A stretch of DNA of 64,000 bases from Natronosalvus hydrolyticus (GTDB lineage: Archaea; Halobacteriota; Halobacteria; Halobacteriales; Natrialbaceae): positions 186,001 through 250,000 of the forward strand of contig JAOPJZ010000004.1 in the NCBI GenBank assembly GCA_025517525.1, read 5' to 3'. Shown here piece by piece: positions 42,628-53,237 of the stretch (position 1 is the stretch's first letter; each line of letters opens with the position of its first letter). The translations under genes were made by a program, and so were the position numbers. The notes beneath the pieces were generated by a model that worked only from the letters and a program-made list of their open reading frames with translations, was not told where the DNA came from and did not search any database.

Positions 42628-45600
42628 TGCTAACACCTCTAAGTGTGAATGGGCGTGTTCTCTTATTGCCATAAGATGGTTTCAGGATTGCACCAAGATA
42701 CTCATGGACAGGTAGTGATCGTAACGTGTCACTGCATACTGGACAGTTGGAGCTGCCCTCTGGCTGTTGGTGTAAGAATAGTAAACAAGAAGTATTCATA
42801 CAAGTATTAGCTGTATATAAGGGGTCGGAGCTTACCTGCGTATTGACAACCTCATATTTTGTACCGGCGTATGTATCAACTGCCTCAGGATACGTCTCTC
42901 TGAGAGCTTGGCGAAGACTCTTCGATTCATAATGAAGATGTTCTGTTACCGATCCGGAGCCTTCTTGCTCACGGAACAGGACAGCGTTATCATCAGCAGA
43001 CCGATATTGAGATATGAGGCCTGCTTTAGAAAGTAGCATTGGAAGATACCCTAATTCACGACTAAGTTCAGATAGAAGCTCTTCTTGAATGATTCTTCGT
43101 CGTTTGAGCTCTGATACTCCGTTTCCAGATTCAGAAAGACGTGAGTACAAACTGTAAAACTTGAATAAGCGGCGCGTGGTCTGTCTTTTTATAATACCCT
43201 CGTTTTCACAGAGTGTATTTATTGCATATTCAACCTCACTTTGTGATTTCGAATTAAAAGTCGAAGTGAGATGCGATATAAGTTCTTTTTCCTTATTTTC
43301 TATTTCATCTAGTAGTGCTTCTATACTCGAATATGCTGCGTTGAGAACTGACTCAAGATCGGACTCAGTGTCGATCCGCTCGTACTCCTCATAATTGCTG
43401 TCGGACAAATTCATAAAAGTAATCACTTCTGAGAAAAGCTGTGTCATGAACGGTGTTTCCCCAATCTCATTGATGTGGGTTGGCTTAGGATCCGCATTAA
43501 GAAATCTCCCCCCAATATCCTCGAAATAATGGCTATCAACAGCACTGTGAGGGTTTGCAACTGTAAAAACAACTGATGACCTAGATAGGTCTCGTCCTGC
43601 TCGTCCGGCACGTTGTGTATAACTTGCCTTCGTAGGTGGGATTCCAAGGTTGACGACGCAGTCGAGGCTCCCAATATCGATTCCCAGCTCTAAGGTTGTT
43701 GTGGCTGATACAACATTTATCCGCGGCGGAGAGGCTGCAAACGCCTCTTCAATGGTGTTTCTTGTATTTGGGTCAATTCCGGCTTTATGAACCGCAGAGA
43801 TGAGGGGATTTGGTTCAGATTGGTAAACAACCTTTGCCCAGTGGTCCAGAGTATATGGTGGACTATATTCACCAGATTCAGGTGAGATATCTACCTTATT
43901 TTCTCGGTCCACATCTGAAAGGTCATGGCCACAGTCTGGACAGAAGTCTCGGTCCCAGAATGGCCAGCCACCATAACAGAAGCTACAAACTTTTGCCAGC
44001 CGGTTGACCCTTAGCTTCAGAAACTGAGGACGCAGGGTAAGAATGGTTGAGACACCATCCCCATCCGATATCCGATCAACTTTGACGGTACCTTGCTTTT
44101 CAAGTGATTCGATGGTGTTCTCTATCTTCGTTTCAATATCTGGTATGGCATCGGCGTACTGTTCAATGGAGTTAGTTAGTTTCTGCTGGATTCCGTCCTT
44201 TCGGACGCTCATATTCCGGTTAAGATCCTGGTGTGGTTTAAATGCAAGAACTTTTACAATCTCGTTTGTGAGAAGGTTCTGTTCCGAATCTTGTTCAGTA
44301 AACACGCTAACAATCCCCGCATCGAAGAGTCGGCGATGCTCATCAGAATTCAATGGATTAGAAAGTCGATAGAGGTGACGGGAGAGACCAGAGTAGAGAA
44401 TTTCATCTTCCAGGTAACCATATGGTTTTTCGATATAGATCCTTTTGAGTTTTGAATGAAGAACATCTTGAATAGCATCTGCTGTGTAGTGTTTTTCTTC
44501 TTCTGGTCCTTCTTCGAGGAGTGTAACGAGTAATCGCTGTGCTTCTAATGAGTAGTCCAATGCTCTCATAAGTGCGCCAATACCCTCTGCATCACTACGT
44601 CGGTTTGAGAAACAGAGGGCTTTTCCTTCACCGAAGTCCTTGAGATCTCGCCCCAACTGTGTGAGGAGATAAGAAAGGAATGTTGTTGATTTTATGCGCT
44701 GCTCAGATATATTATAAATCCCGGAGCAGGAACACGCCTTTCCAATCGCCCATCGGGAATCTCCGTCTGTATAGTAAAGGGTATCACACCGAGAACATGA
44801 TTCAACTGGATAGAGGTTATGAGCCCGATAACCGCAGCTGTTAGAACGACTTGTGTGGAGTGACCGGCAGTCCTTACAGTAGTAGAACGTACTGAACGGT
44901 TTGAGAAAGTAGTGATGGCGGTCATACAAGATGCCTGCGAGCTTGCACCATTTGAGGATCGAATTAAACCGATTTGTTGTCTCGTCTGTCGTACTATCAG
45001 CATAGAGAGCAGAGGTAATCTCGTCAAGAGGTGCAAAATCATCGTCCCCAAATTCTTGAAATATGGTAGATATCTCAGGCACTTCCTCCAGTAGACGATT
45101 CTCAAGCTCTTTCCGAAGATCATGACGACGTCTGAATAGCGATTCTAGAGTGTCCTCTTCCCATGTCTCTGGCTTGTTCAGATCATTGAATATTTCTTTA
45201 CCAAAGTCGGTAACATGATTTCCATCGATTATTCCTAAACGTGTTGCGATTTTTTCAACCTCTTCTGAGAGCTCGCCTTTTGCTGACAGAGACCATCTCA
45301 TGACTTCTTCAAGAGCATCATAGGGCGTAACTGCCGGCGTTGATGCTGTTGGATCGTTTGGTGTTGAAGACGTAGCAACAGCTGGTACAAAGTCGATATG
45401 ATCGATATTATTCCGATCACGACGAAGTATTTCACTCGCAAATCCGACTGGATTTTCTATTGTGGCACTGGCAAGCACGATCGAAGATCCATACCTCTCA
45501 CGTAATCGTTCTATGAAATGTGACACTGCGGTACCGCTATTGCCATCCCAAACATGAGCTTCGTCAAAGACCACTAAATCAAGGGAGTCAGATGAAACAA

Positions 45601-46444
45601 GTTGACGTGAGTCTGAGGAAAATAGACGGAACTCGTATGCTTCAGGGTTTGTGATCATAATATCTGCCCCCTTATCACCAATTGTATCACGAGTTACTCG
45701 CAAGAAGTCAATCTCCACAAAGTTACCTGAGGAGTGTGCCTCTGGATTGGGGCAAAGTAGCGATTCTGTATTTCCATCCCATTCAAGTTTTTTATCACAT
45801 TCTGGGCATTGGAGCCCGCGAATATTCTGTCCGTCGTAGAGCTCGTAGCTTCCTTGAGGTGTATCACCGTCAAATATTCCGACTGTAATCTGTTTAAATC
45901 GGTCTCGATGTTGATTCAAATAATATCCATATTCTACAAGTCGATTGAGCTGATCCGTTTCTAAAGCCTTTTGAGGATAAACAATAAGACTCTTAATATC
46001 AGTTGGTGGCTCCCCATCCGATTTATTCTGCAAAGCGACCTGAAGTGCCGGAATTAAGAAACACTCTGTTTTCCCAGTTGCAGTGGGAACAGTAAGAACA
46101 GCATCATTACCTTGGTCTGTATCCAAAGATTCGAGAATACGACGAACCGCTCGATCCTGATGGTCATAAAGGCGGCCATCATTATCACCAAAAACTGCCG
46201 TTTGGATTGATTGTTCTAATTCAGAGGCAATACCAAAATCCGAACAGAAGGACTGCCACGTTTGAGGTGCCGACAGTGGAGGCTGTACTCTTTCGAGGAA
46301 CGGACCTTTTACTTGAACTAAATCGTTAAGGAATTCATCATAATTCGTAATCGTGCTCGGATCAAGCTTTGTCAAGCCCTTATTCCACCAAATGGTCTCC
46401 GTAGCATGTTCGATCGCTCGACGATTTAGTTCGTTTACATTCAT
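42620..46444 (-). CDS. DEAH-box helicase of the defence operon
   Basis: A 1274-residue SF2 helicase. Motif I VPTATGKTE is at 119-127, motif II DEAH at 294-297, SATIEN for motif III, and a distant second RecA domain with NVVSATTTLELGIDIGSLD and QRAGRAGRD (motifs V and VI). Zinc sites lie inside both parts: CPEC...CPN after motif Ia, CKDC...CSRC before the second domain, CSFC...CPDC in the third quarter. The order and long insertions are like the DISARM helicase DrmA and YprA/MrfA-type helicases, which normally carry DUF1998 in cis. ATG 46444 follows the previous stop by 5 nt. The likely job is ATP-driven translocation on target DNA. Confidence 0.85.
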   Translation of the reverse strand: MNVNELNRRAIEHATETIWWNKGLTKLDPSTITNYDEFLNDLVQVKGPFLERVQPPLSAPQTWQSFCSDFGIASELEQSIQTAVFGDNDGRLYDHQDRAVRRILESLDTDQGNDAVLTVPTATGKTECFLIPALQVALQNKSDGEPPTDIKSLIVYPQKALETDQLNRLVEYGYYLNQHRDRFKQITVGIFDGDTPQGSYELYDGQNIRGLQCPECDKKLEWDGNTESLLCPNPEAHSSGNFVEIDFLRVTRDTIGDKGADIMITNPEAYEFRLFSSDSRQLVSSDSLDLVVFDEAHVWDGNSGTAVSHFIERLRERYGSSIVLASATIENPVGFASEILRRDRNNIDHIDFVPAVATSSTPNDPTASTPAVTPYDALEEVMRWSLSAKGELSEEVEKIATRLGIIDGNHVTDFGKEIFNDLNKPETWEEDTLESLFRRRHDLRKELENRLLEEVPEISTIFQEFGDDDFAPLDEITSALYADSTTDETTNRFNSILKWCKLAGILYDRHHYFLKPFSTFYYCKDCRSLHTSRSNSCGYRAHNLYPVESCSRCDTLYYTDGDSRWAIGKACSCSGIYNISEQRIKSTTFLSYLLTQLGRDLKDFGEGKALCFSNRRSDAEGIGALMRALDYSLEAQRLLVTLLEEGPEEEKHYTADAIQDVLHSKLKRIYIEKPYGYLEDEILYSGLSRHLYRLSNPLNSDEHRRLFDAGIVSVFTEQDSEQNLLTNEIVKVLAFKPHQDLNRNMSVRKDGIQQKLTNSIEQYADAIPDIETKIENTIESLEKQGTVKVDRISDGDGVSTILTLRPQFLKLRVNRLAKVCSFCYGGWPFWDRDFCPDCGHDLSDVDRENKVDISPESGEYSPPYTLDHWAKVVYQSEPNPLISAVHKAGIDPNTRNTIEEAFAASPPRINVVSATTTLELGIDIGSLDCVVNLGIPPTKASYTQRAGRAGRDLSRSSVVFTVANPHSAVDSHYFEDIGGRFLNADPKPTHINEIGETPFMTQLFSEVITFMNLSDSNYEEYERIDTESDLESVLNAAYSSIEALLDEIENKEKELISHLTSTFNSKSQSEVEYAINTLCENEGIIKRQTTRRLFKFYSLYSRLSESGNGVSELKRRRIIQEELLSELSRELGYLPMLLSKAGLISQYRSADDNAVLFREQEGSGSVTEHLHYESKSLRQALRETYPEAVDTYAGTKYEVVNTQVSSDPLYTANTCMNTSCLLFLHQQPEGSSNCPVCSDTLRSLPVHEYLGAILKPSYGNKRTRPFTLRGVSND

Positions 46445-46449
46445 TATAA

Positions 46450-47307
46450 TTAGGAACTTAGATGCCTTCCACAAAGAGTTTCAAGATTATCAACACTCTG
46501 GCTTTCAAGCCGAGTGACGTTATCCTCCTCCTCCTCGATATTTCTTTTTAGTCTTTGTAAGGTGGCGATATCGGACTCGATGTCTGACTTGGCGTCTTCA
46601 GCAGACTCTTCATCAAAGTCTTCACCAGGATTTTGAAATTCTTCTTTATATTCATTAAGTTTATCCTCTATTTCTTGTCGCCGATCGGTACTTATGTTTT
46701 CCCAGCGAACACCACAGTGACTGCATTCTCCCCCTTGAAGGCCAATAAAGTGTATCGCCTTCTCTAACTTTTCCTTACTGTTCTTATAGATTTCTAGTGC
46801 TGTGTCTGCATCTCCACTATCGTATTCACTGAGGTCAGATTTGTATCCTGACAATTTTTCGCGTGCGTCATTAAGATCGGTACATCGATTGTATTCCGTT
46901 GTCACGGATTCACAGTAATCCTCGAAATCTGATGTCAGCGTTTCAGGCTCATCACTCTCAATAAAGAGGACTTCCTCATCATCAAGTTTGTTGAAAATAA
47001 CACGCCCTAATTCAACGTATCTGTCCTGTATTGTGTCATCAAGTTCCGAAAGTTCTGAAATCCTAGTCTCTGATTTCAGTGAATCTACGGCACTCTCCAC
47101 ACGCTGAAGATACGCAGATGCTTCGCTAAGGTTATCAAGATGATCGCTTATACGATTAACATTCTCGATCGACGATGTATAATTTTCACTCAGAAGTACA
47201 TCTACATCGGCGGTCTCTATATCAACATCTCCTAATGAGGTTGTCTTTGCGGTTTCTCCATCGTTTTCTCCTTCCAAGCCTACATCTGTGGTGGAATTAC
47301 TACTCAT
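46450..47307 (-). CDS. Coiled-coil protein with a Cys pair
   Basis: A 285-residue, very acidic, mainly helical protein. Long coiled-coil segments (about residues 40-90 and 235-275) flank a central motif GGECSHCGVRW, with one C-x2-C and possibly a second half from the C-terminal CGRH. The start ATG 47307 is set by a perfect GGAGGAG (47314-47320 on the minus strand) 6 nt before it; the earlier ATG 47322 lies in that ribosome site. It overlaps the upstream ATPase gene by 8 nt. The likely role is structural: a linker or zinc-mediated oligomer between the ATPase and the helicase. No family is recognised. Confidence 0.6.
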   Translation of the reverse strand: MSSNSTTDVGLEGENDGETAKTTSLGDVDIETADVDVLLSENYTSSIENVNRISDHLDNLSEASAYLQRVESAVDSLKSETRISELSELDDTIQDRYVELGRVIFNKLDDEEVLFIESDEPETLTSDFEDYCESVTTEYNRCTDLNDAREKLSGYKSDLSEYDSGDADTALEIYKNSKEKLEKAIHFIGLQGGECSHCGVRWENISTDRRQEIEDKLNEYKEEFQNPGEDFDEESAEDAKSDIESDIATLQRLKRNIEEEEDNVTRLESQSVDNLETLCGRHLSS

Positions 47308-50221
47308 CTGAATCTCCTCCATTATGAATAAACGATCTTACTTTCTTCCGCTTTCTCTGTAGAGATTCAGTTTGATTATTATACTCTTCGACTTTCGTTT
47401 GTTCACTATCTTGTAATTCCTTGAGTGCGTATCGAATATCTGATTCAGTCTCATGGAATAGTGAAGGATACAGTTCATCCTCGTCCAAGTATTCTCCAGC
47501 ACCCTGTGGTGGATTCTCAACTAGCCGTGAATAGAATAACGTACGATGAATATCCGAGATGTCTGAATTAGGTAGTTGCTGTATTTCATCCCAGATCATA
47601 CGATCTTCTTCCAGTAATGATTGAATACGTGAATACCCATCTATATTGAAGTCACAGCGAACAGACTCCAGTTCATCTGCGACATTCGAGAGTGCTGTGA
47701 TTCCGTTTAGCTCAGATTCTATCCTATCGATTTCTGAATCTTCAGTGAGGAAATAGTTAATCAGTTTCTCTGCATCTTCTAGCTCTGATAGAGCTTGATC
47801 TATATCGTCGTCTTGATGTACCCATTGGAGATCGTTTTGCATTTCTGCAATTGACTGAAGCTCTTCTAAGACTGGTTTTGGTATAGGACGTAGGTCACGA
47901 AGATCATCTATACTGCGGTCAGTCAAATAAGATATTCCACCATAATCACTATCAAAGAAAACGAAAGTGTCTTCTGTCCCTTCAATTTCTTTGAGACCTC
48001 CTGTTTCAATTAAGGATTTCAACTCGTTTCGATATTCGGAACGAATATCAAGGAGATCAATCTTCGTAACGAATCCTTGTTCTTTTATGATATCTAAGAC
48101 TTTGCTAAGTGCCTCTGCTTCAGGTAGTGTTGGTCCGTTATATTTTTTATATGTAGTAACATGAAGTTCTATAACAGATTCGTGAAGATCGCTAGTTAGA
48201 CCCCAAAGGTTCTCATAAAGATCAGGAGCGAGATGATCCTCTGATAGCGTTTGGATAGCCTGTATACGCTCCACGACAGTATCATAGTCCCGGTTCTCCG
48301 CGATCCGTCCTATCGTCCATGGTTCTTGGATATCTGAAATGGATACCCGTTGAATTATATCTCCCCAAGTATAGTCGGGTGTCCACTGGCGGTGAGTAGA
48401 GATCTCTTCATTGAACCAGTCTGGATCTGCCCAATCATTCTGTGGTTTATCAGTAAAGACCAAAATCCCTGAGTCAGGATGATCACGACCATAGAGGTCT
48501 CTGATCTGATTTTCAACGTCACTATCACTGAGAGCTTCGTCCTCAAAGAGAGCAAATATGAGGTATTCTCCCTCGTATTCTTCTAGCCCGCCACTTTCAG
48601 GTTTGAGCTTTCTAGCACGTCCCAATGATTCTTCCCTGGAAAAACTAGTTACTCCAAACCCTGGGTTTTCGATACCGGGAACTGACAATGTCGTCTGATC
48701 AGTGACGTTTGCTCGTTGAGTGCCAAACCACTCAATGACATTTATAAGGTAGTCTTCGGTCGCATATCGAAGATCATCTCTGTCTTCCTCTTCTAATTTC
48801 GTCTCGAATTCTTCAGCTTTTCGCAGATATTCATCGATCAACCGTTCGCGGGATTCTGAACTAGAGTCTGGGCTAGACGATCCAAAGTCAGGATCCAGTA
48901 ATTTGGGGTGAATCTTTAGTTCATTTTCGTCCTCAAAGATGACACGATTATCTAAGAGAGAATCACGGACATTATCTGATAACTCATCTATATTTCTAGA
49001 TCCGACTATAAGTTCCTTTGAAGCAGCAACTTCGGCCGTGCGATCGTCAGGGTCCAAGTCAGTGACTGCTTTGAAAGCAACTTTCAGACGAGCGCTTTTC
49101 ATTGCCCGGTCACATTCATCATAGAGATATGCACCAATCCCTCCATACTCGTTTGATGTTGTCGCGTCGTTTGCGTACCTTTTAATTGCTGTTCCAACTC
49201 CATCTATAAGATTACCTATTAGGCCATGTGTCCTCAAGAGACTCTCCATCCATTCTACGTTCGCATCAGTAAATGGCCCATACTCCTCGTCTTGCTCATC
49301 AAGATATACATCTTGGAAGTATTCCGTTAGAAGTTCACGTAGGTTGATTAATTGATCCTGCCGACCACGGATATTGATGACATGATTTTGGTCTAAGCGG
49401 TGCTGATTACCAGCAATATCTAAAGTAATATCTCCATTTCGACGCCGCATTTGATCGAACATATCATTTCGTGTGATTGATGACACATCTGGATGGCAGA
49501 ACAGTACGAACCCGACGTACGGATTAAGATGTTTTTCAAACCACTTTAGAACGTTTTGGGCTTCTTCTTTTCGATGGCTGGGAACCATTTCGTCAAAAAT
49601 AAATACAAACATATAGCCCTGATCAGCTAATTTTGAAATAACGTCACTGGGCTCTGTTTGACCATCAAATAGTCCTGCCTCTTCGGCGATCTCCCGGAAT
49701 TGATCTCCTGAAATATCTGCTCCATCAGTGAAGGATGATAGTTCCTCATCCGAAAGCTGTGTACTAATTGTATCAATCAATTGTAATTTATATTCTAAAT
49801 CCGGTACATTATCAATCGAATTGAGATATTGTTTACCTTCTGACTGAATTCTTTGAAGATATTTATAAGAACTCGGGTTTGGTAGTGACTTTTGCCAAAT
49901 TGGTAGAACAATCGGCACATTCTGGCGTGACTCGTTTTCGACAGGGTCTAGCTGGTCTCGAATATATCGAGTCATCGTGGTTTTCCCTGTTGCTTGGGCT
50001 CCTTCTATAATTAGAAAAAGTCCAGTGTCCGGATTACCAGCTTGTGCTTCTTCATAGAGACGATTGCTCCATTCATCCACAGCATTGATAACCTCGCTTT
50101 CAACAGTAGTTTCAACATGAACTCGATTCTCACTGCTATCATTTTCTTGCCAGTACTCTGCGAACGTTTGGTTAAACCGATTTGTATCAATCCCGAAGAC
50201 TGATTCAAGCTCTTTTGACAT
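47300..50221 (-). CDS. Large P-loop ATPase of the defence operon
   Basis: A 973-residue ATPase. Walker A GAQATGKTT is at residues 74-82 and Walker B is FVFIFDEMVPSHR near 205-220, followed by an arginine-containing FCHPDVSS region and a winged-helix-like stretch. The C-terminal 600 residues are helical with coiled coils and no known domain. Size, position next to a PglZ-like gene and overall layout resemble BREX BrxC/PglY and the DUF499-type ATPases of PglZ loci, though the sequence is too far off for me to name one. ATG 50221 begins 1 nt after the previous stop. A remote relationship to DpdH-type ATPases would also make sense with the deazaguanine genes. Confidence 0.7.
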   Translation of the reverse strand: MSKELESVFGIDTNRFNQTFAEYWQENDSSENRVHVETTVESEVINAVDEWSNRLYEEAQAGNPDTGLFLIIEGAQATGKTTMTRYIRDQLDPVENESRQNVPIVLPIWQKSLPNPSSYKYLQRIQSEGKQYLNSIDNVPDLEYKLQLIDTISTQLSDEELSSFTDGADISGDQFREIAEEAGLFDGQTEPSDVISKLADQGYMFVFIFDEMVPSHRKEEAQNVLKWFEKHLNPYVGFVLFCHPDVSSITRNDMFDQMRRRNGDITLDIAGNQHRLDQNHVINIRGRQDQLINLRELLTEYFQDVYLDEQDEEYGPFTDANVEWMESLLRTHGLIGNLIDGVGTAIKRYANDATTSNEYGGIGAYLYDECDRAMKSARLKVAFKAVTDLDPDDRTAEVAASKELIVGSRNIDELSDNVRDSLLDNRVIFEDENELKIHPKLLDPDFGSSSPDSSSESRERLIDEYLRKAEEFETKLEEEDRDDLRYATEDYLINVIEWFGTQRANVTDQTTLSVPGIENPGFGVTSFSREESLGRARKLKPESGGLEEYEGEYLIFALFEDEALSDSDVENQIRDLYGRDHPDSGILVFTDKPQNDWADPDWFNEEISTHRQWTPDYTWGDIIQRVSISDIQEPWTIGRIAENRDYDTVVERIQAIQTLSEDHLAPDLYENLWGLTSDLHESVIELHVTTYKKYNGPTLPEAEALSKVLDIIKEQGFVTKIDLLDIRSEYRNELKSLIETGGLKEIEGTEDTFVFFDSDYGGISYLTDRSIDDLRDLRPIPKPVLEELQSIAEMQNDLQWVHQDDDIDQALSELEDAEKLINYFLTEDSEIDRIESELNGITALSNVADELESVRCDFNIDGYSRIQSLLEEDRMIWDEIQQLPNSDISDIHRTLFYSRLVENPPQGAGEYLDEDELYPSLFHETESDIRYALKELQDSEQTKVEEYNNQTESLQRKRKKVRSFIHNGGDSDE

Positions 50222-50222
50222 T

Positions 50223-51179
50223 CTAATTCGCCTCAATCTCGAATTCACTTGCGGTGATTTCATCACTCCATGCTGTTTCCGCCTCGAAGTAACGAACTGT
50301 AAAACACTCTGCGTCAGGGAAATCTTGGTGTAAATGATAGAAAAGAACTGGATATGACTCTTCGTCAATAGTGGAGTCCTTAGCAAGTGGTCCACGCTTC
50401 ATAATATGGTGATCATAGAAGGATCTCGGAATAGGATACCACTCTTGCTGGAGTGTTTTAAAGAATTCTTCAAACTCTGGACTCTCATCATTCATTTCCT
50501 TTAAAAAATATTGATAAGTGTAGTAGAGCGCTGTTTGGAAAATATCCATACTTAGAACGGGGAGTAGATTGTCACCACCAGAATTTGTGTGTTCTCGTTT
50601 CGCAACTCCAAGATCGATTCCTCGATCGCGGACGAAACGGGCCTTGTTCGTATTCCAGGCACCGGAAAGCTCTCTCACCATGATGTCTACTGACCAAGTC
50701 GTTCTGTGTGTTCCCGTATCATTATCGCGTTGATCCCAGAGAGTTTCCATGAAAGTGTGGAACGCGTTATCGATACTCCCTGATTGTACACTCATATTAT
50801 ACGAGTTTAATTTTCGCAGGAGAAATGCTGCAACTGTTGCACGCTTAATTTCCGGAGATTGGTTATCATATAGTAGTTCTGCTAAACCACGGCCACTTGG
50901 CTCAGGAAGAAAATCATCATCGACTTCTGAATCCCTAGTAAGTCGGAGATCTTGATTTGTGTTTTCTGCTATTACATCTAAGACATCATGAAGCTCATTA
51001 TATGCCTGTGAGCTACCGCTTGGACTAAGTGTTGTTTCATCTTTTGGTGAATAACCAAAAGCTGCTACAGAGTCCTTTTCAGCTAGTTCCTCTGGAGAGA
51101 GAGGGCCTTCATCGTAGAGGACTTTGACAATCGTAAGCAGTGCTTCATACTTTCCTTTTGGGGGTGGATAGTTAACCAT
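50223..51179 (-). CDS. Unknown protein of the defence operon
   Basis: A 318-residue protein. Its N-terminus (YEALLTIVKVLYDEGPLSPEELAEKDSVAAFGYSP) reads as a winged helix or related helical DNA-binding module. The middle (PEIKRATVAAFLLRKLNSYNMS, HTFMETLWDQRDND) and the end (ECFTVRYFEAETAWSDEIT) are not recognised. It is spaced 3 nt from the PglZ-like gene and 1 nt from the ATPase gene, an exact operon position that in BREX loci is held by small helical proteins (BrxA/BrxB). Equivalence to them is only positional. Confidence 0.55.
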   Translation of the reverse strand: MVNYPPPKGKYEALLTIVKVLYDEGPLSPEELAEKDSVAAFGYSPKDETTLSPSGSSQAYNELHDVLDVIAENTNQDLRLTRDSEVDDDFLPEPSGRGLAELLYDNQSPEIKRATVAAFLLRKLNSYNMSVQSGSIDNAFHTFMETLWDQRDNDTGTHRTTWSVDIMVRELSGAWNTNKARFVRDRGIDLGVAKREHTNSGGDNLLPVLSMDIFQTALYYTYQYFLKEMNDESPEFEEFFKTLQQEWYPIPRSFYDHHIMKRGPLAKDSTIDEESYPVLFYHLHQDFPDAECFTVRYFEAETAWSDEITASEFEIEAN

Positions 51180-51182
51180 GAT

Positions 51183-53237
51183 CTATGCAGTTACAATGAA
51201 GCAAGGGATCAGAGACTCTTCAACCGAAATCCCACCATGGGTCCATATATTCTCTGTCTGCGTTCCAATGCGGCTATGCGGGTTAAGGGGGGTTATCATT
51301 GTCTCTGAACCATTGGAACCAGTTTGTTCTATCTCGATAGAGCCAATATTGCTGAGATTAGAAGGTGGTGAACTCGTTATCACGCCTCGATTATGTGTAG
51401 TGTGACTACTTGAATCCCCTGTAACATGTCTTTCTATAACATCTTCTGGGAATGTTTCGACCATACCATGATCAGAGGTTACCATAATGTCAGCCATACT
51501 ATTAAATCTGCTAATGAACCTTGTTATTGTGCGAACATAGTCCTCTACCTCGCGGGCACGACTATTTTCATACCGTGCTGAAACATCAAGCCGTGCATCA
51601 TAGAGAATAATCGATTCTCCGGCATTTAATCGATTCTGAAGCTCGTCTCTATCTTCATTTTGGTTTACGAAAGATCGAACCGATTGGGATTTGAGTCCTG
51701 TTCCTTCGATATAACCACCTAAATTGCTGAAATCGACTTGGTCTCGAAGTTCATTGACAAATGTGTCTGTAGTTGAGTGGGCTGGACTGACCGCGTATCC
51801 CGGTTCTATATCTGCCTGATTCCGAATCAAATTCCGAACTGATTCCTCAAGCAAACCCAGAGAATCAATCACTAAGACTAGCTTTGGACCAGGCTCTTCT
51901 AAGAAATCCGCCACCCTATGTACATTATATAATTCATCAAATTTACCACCACGATAACCCTCAGTAAGTAAGTTAGTAATCGGCGATTTGGCTTCGTGAT
52001 TTTCAATCTTTGCGTAGATATCTATGATATCCAAAACATCATCAGTTGCAGGGGCCTCTGTAATTTGTTGAGTTAGAATGAGGGCTGGAAGACTCCGATA
52101 GAAATCGCAGACGGTGGGATTAGATGCAATATTAGTGAACAAACGGCATCTACTTGCCACCTTACGAATCATGTTGGTATTATTCTCACCCATATCTATA
52201 TGTGAGATGTTCCCTTCGATGAGATCTGTTGCGACCTGCCGAATGACTTCTTCTGTCTCCTCTGTTCGATATAACTGGCTTGTTAGAAGTCGGATATCAG
52301 TTAATTCGAAGGGGGGGAGCGGGATTTCCCTACTAATCCCATCTAATATTGTTTCAACAAGAGGTGTGTTGACCGGTGAAGCATTTATTTGTCTGATATC
52401 ACCATACATCTGACGGAACTCTGCAAGTTGTAATTCATTTTGCTCTCGTAGTTTGATTGCTGCGAGAGACCGATAGAGCCGGTTATTTGATTCAGGAAGT
52501 AGCTTCTTCACATCATTTGGAAGAGAATCAAGAGCATTCTTTTCAATGCAAATTTCAATACGAGTGCTGGCTCCTCGGTATGCTGCTTTCACTGCACTTC
52601 GGAATTGGCGATGTTCCATGTAATAATACAAAATCCTCCGTTGGTTACGATCATGAAGAGCTAATTTAGGATCGAATTTCGGGATAGTATCCTCAATAGC
52701 TTCAGTATCGGAAGGACGGAGCGTCTCAATTCGAGTCACCCATCGGGGACTTGATGGATGCCTAAGACAAATCTCAAACCAAATAGGAGCAACAAACAAC
52801 GTTTTTGAGGTCTCACAGAGGCTTTTCAAAGCCTGGTCTGTTGATTCATTTGGAGCTGCTGCATCTGGAAAATCTAAGAGGGGAACAATATGTGGCCCTG
52901 AGCCGGTAGGCGATATCCCGCCAGCTGGAACACCTTCCGTATCGACAACGGTTGCTTCTGGGAACCTTTCTCTAATCGTTTGAAAAACGGTGCTGAGCTG
53001 TAGTTCCTCCGGATACAGCAGGAGATAACTTGGGGCCTCCCATGAGCCGAGTGTTTCAATTACTGAGGATAGTTCTCTGGCACCCATACTGAAAGAGTCA
53101 GATGCAGGTGACTTAAATGCCGTGGCAATTGGAAAAACATCCTTCCCAGTCTCCGTCTCAACACCAGAATAAGATCCTGAACCGCATTCTATAGCAAGAA
53201 TTCTATGACCCTCATTGTTGAGTGGGCATAGATTCAT
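51183..53237 (-). CDS. PglZ-like alkaline-phosphatase-fold protein
   Basis: A 684-residue protein. The C-terminal half has the metal-binding pattern of PglZ: VLVIDSLG with D458, MVTSDHGMVE with D589 and H590, and WTHGGISVEESLIPCFIV with H667 (the H-G-G-x-S-x-E-E end motif). The N-terminal half (residues 1-400) is helical with no recognised domain. PglZ is the one protein found in all BREX types and in Pgl systems; its chemical role remains debated. It is the first gene of the six-gene operon, separated from the queC-side genes by 269 bp. Length is shorter than typical BREX PglZ (800-900) but the ligands are intact. Confidence 0.75.
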   Translation of the reverse strand: MNLCPLNNEGHRILAIECGSGSYSGVETETGKDVFPIATAFKSPASDSFSMGARELSSVIETLGSWEAPSYLLLYPEELQLSTVFQTIRERFPEATVVDTEGVPAGGISPTGSGPHIVPLLDFPDAAAPNESTDQALKSLCETSKTLFVAPIWFEICLRHPSSPRWVTRIETLRPSDTEAIEDTIPKFDPKLALHDRNQRRILYYYMEHRQFRSAVKAAYRGASTRIEICIEKNALDSLPNDVKKLLPESNNRLYRSLAAIKLREQNELQLAEFRQMYGDIRQINASPVNTPLVETILDGISREIPLPPFELTDIRLLTSQLYRTEETEEVIRQVATDLIEGNISHIDMGENNTNMIRKVASRCRLFTNIASNPTVCDFYRSLPALILTQQITEAPATDDVLDIIDIYAKIENHEAKSPITNLLTEGYRGGKFDELYNVHRVADFLEEPGPKLVLVIDSLGLLEESVRNLIRNQADIEPGYAVSPAHSTTDTFVNELRDQVDFSNLGGYIEGTGLKSQSVRSFVNQNEDRDELQNRLNAGESIILYDARLDVSARYENSRAREVEDYVRTITRFISRFNSMADIMVTSDHGMVETFPEDVIERHVTGDSSSHTTHNRGVITSSPPSNLSNIGSIEIEQTGSNGSETMITPLNPHSRIGTQTENIWTHGGISVEESLIPCFIVTA

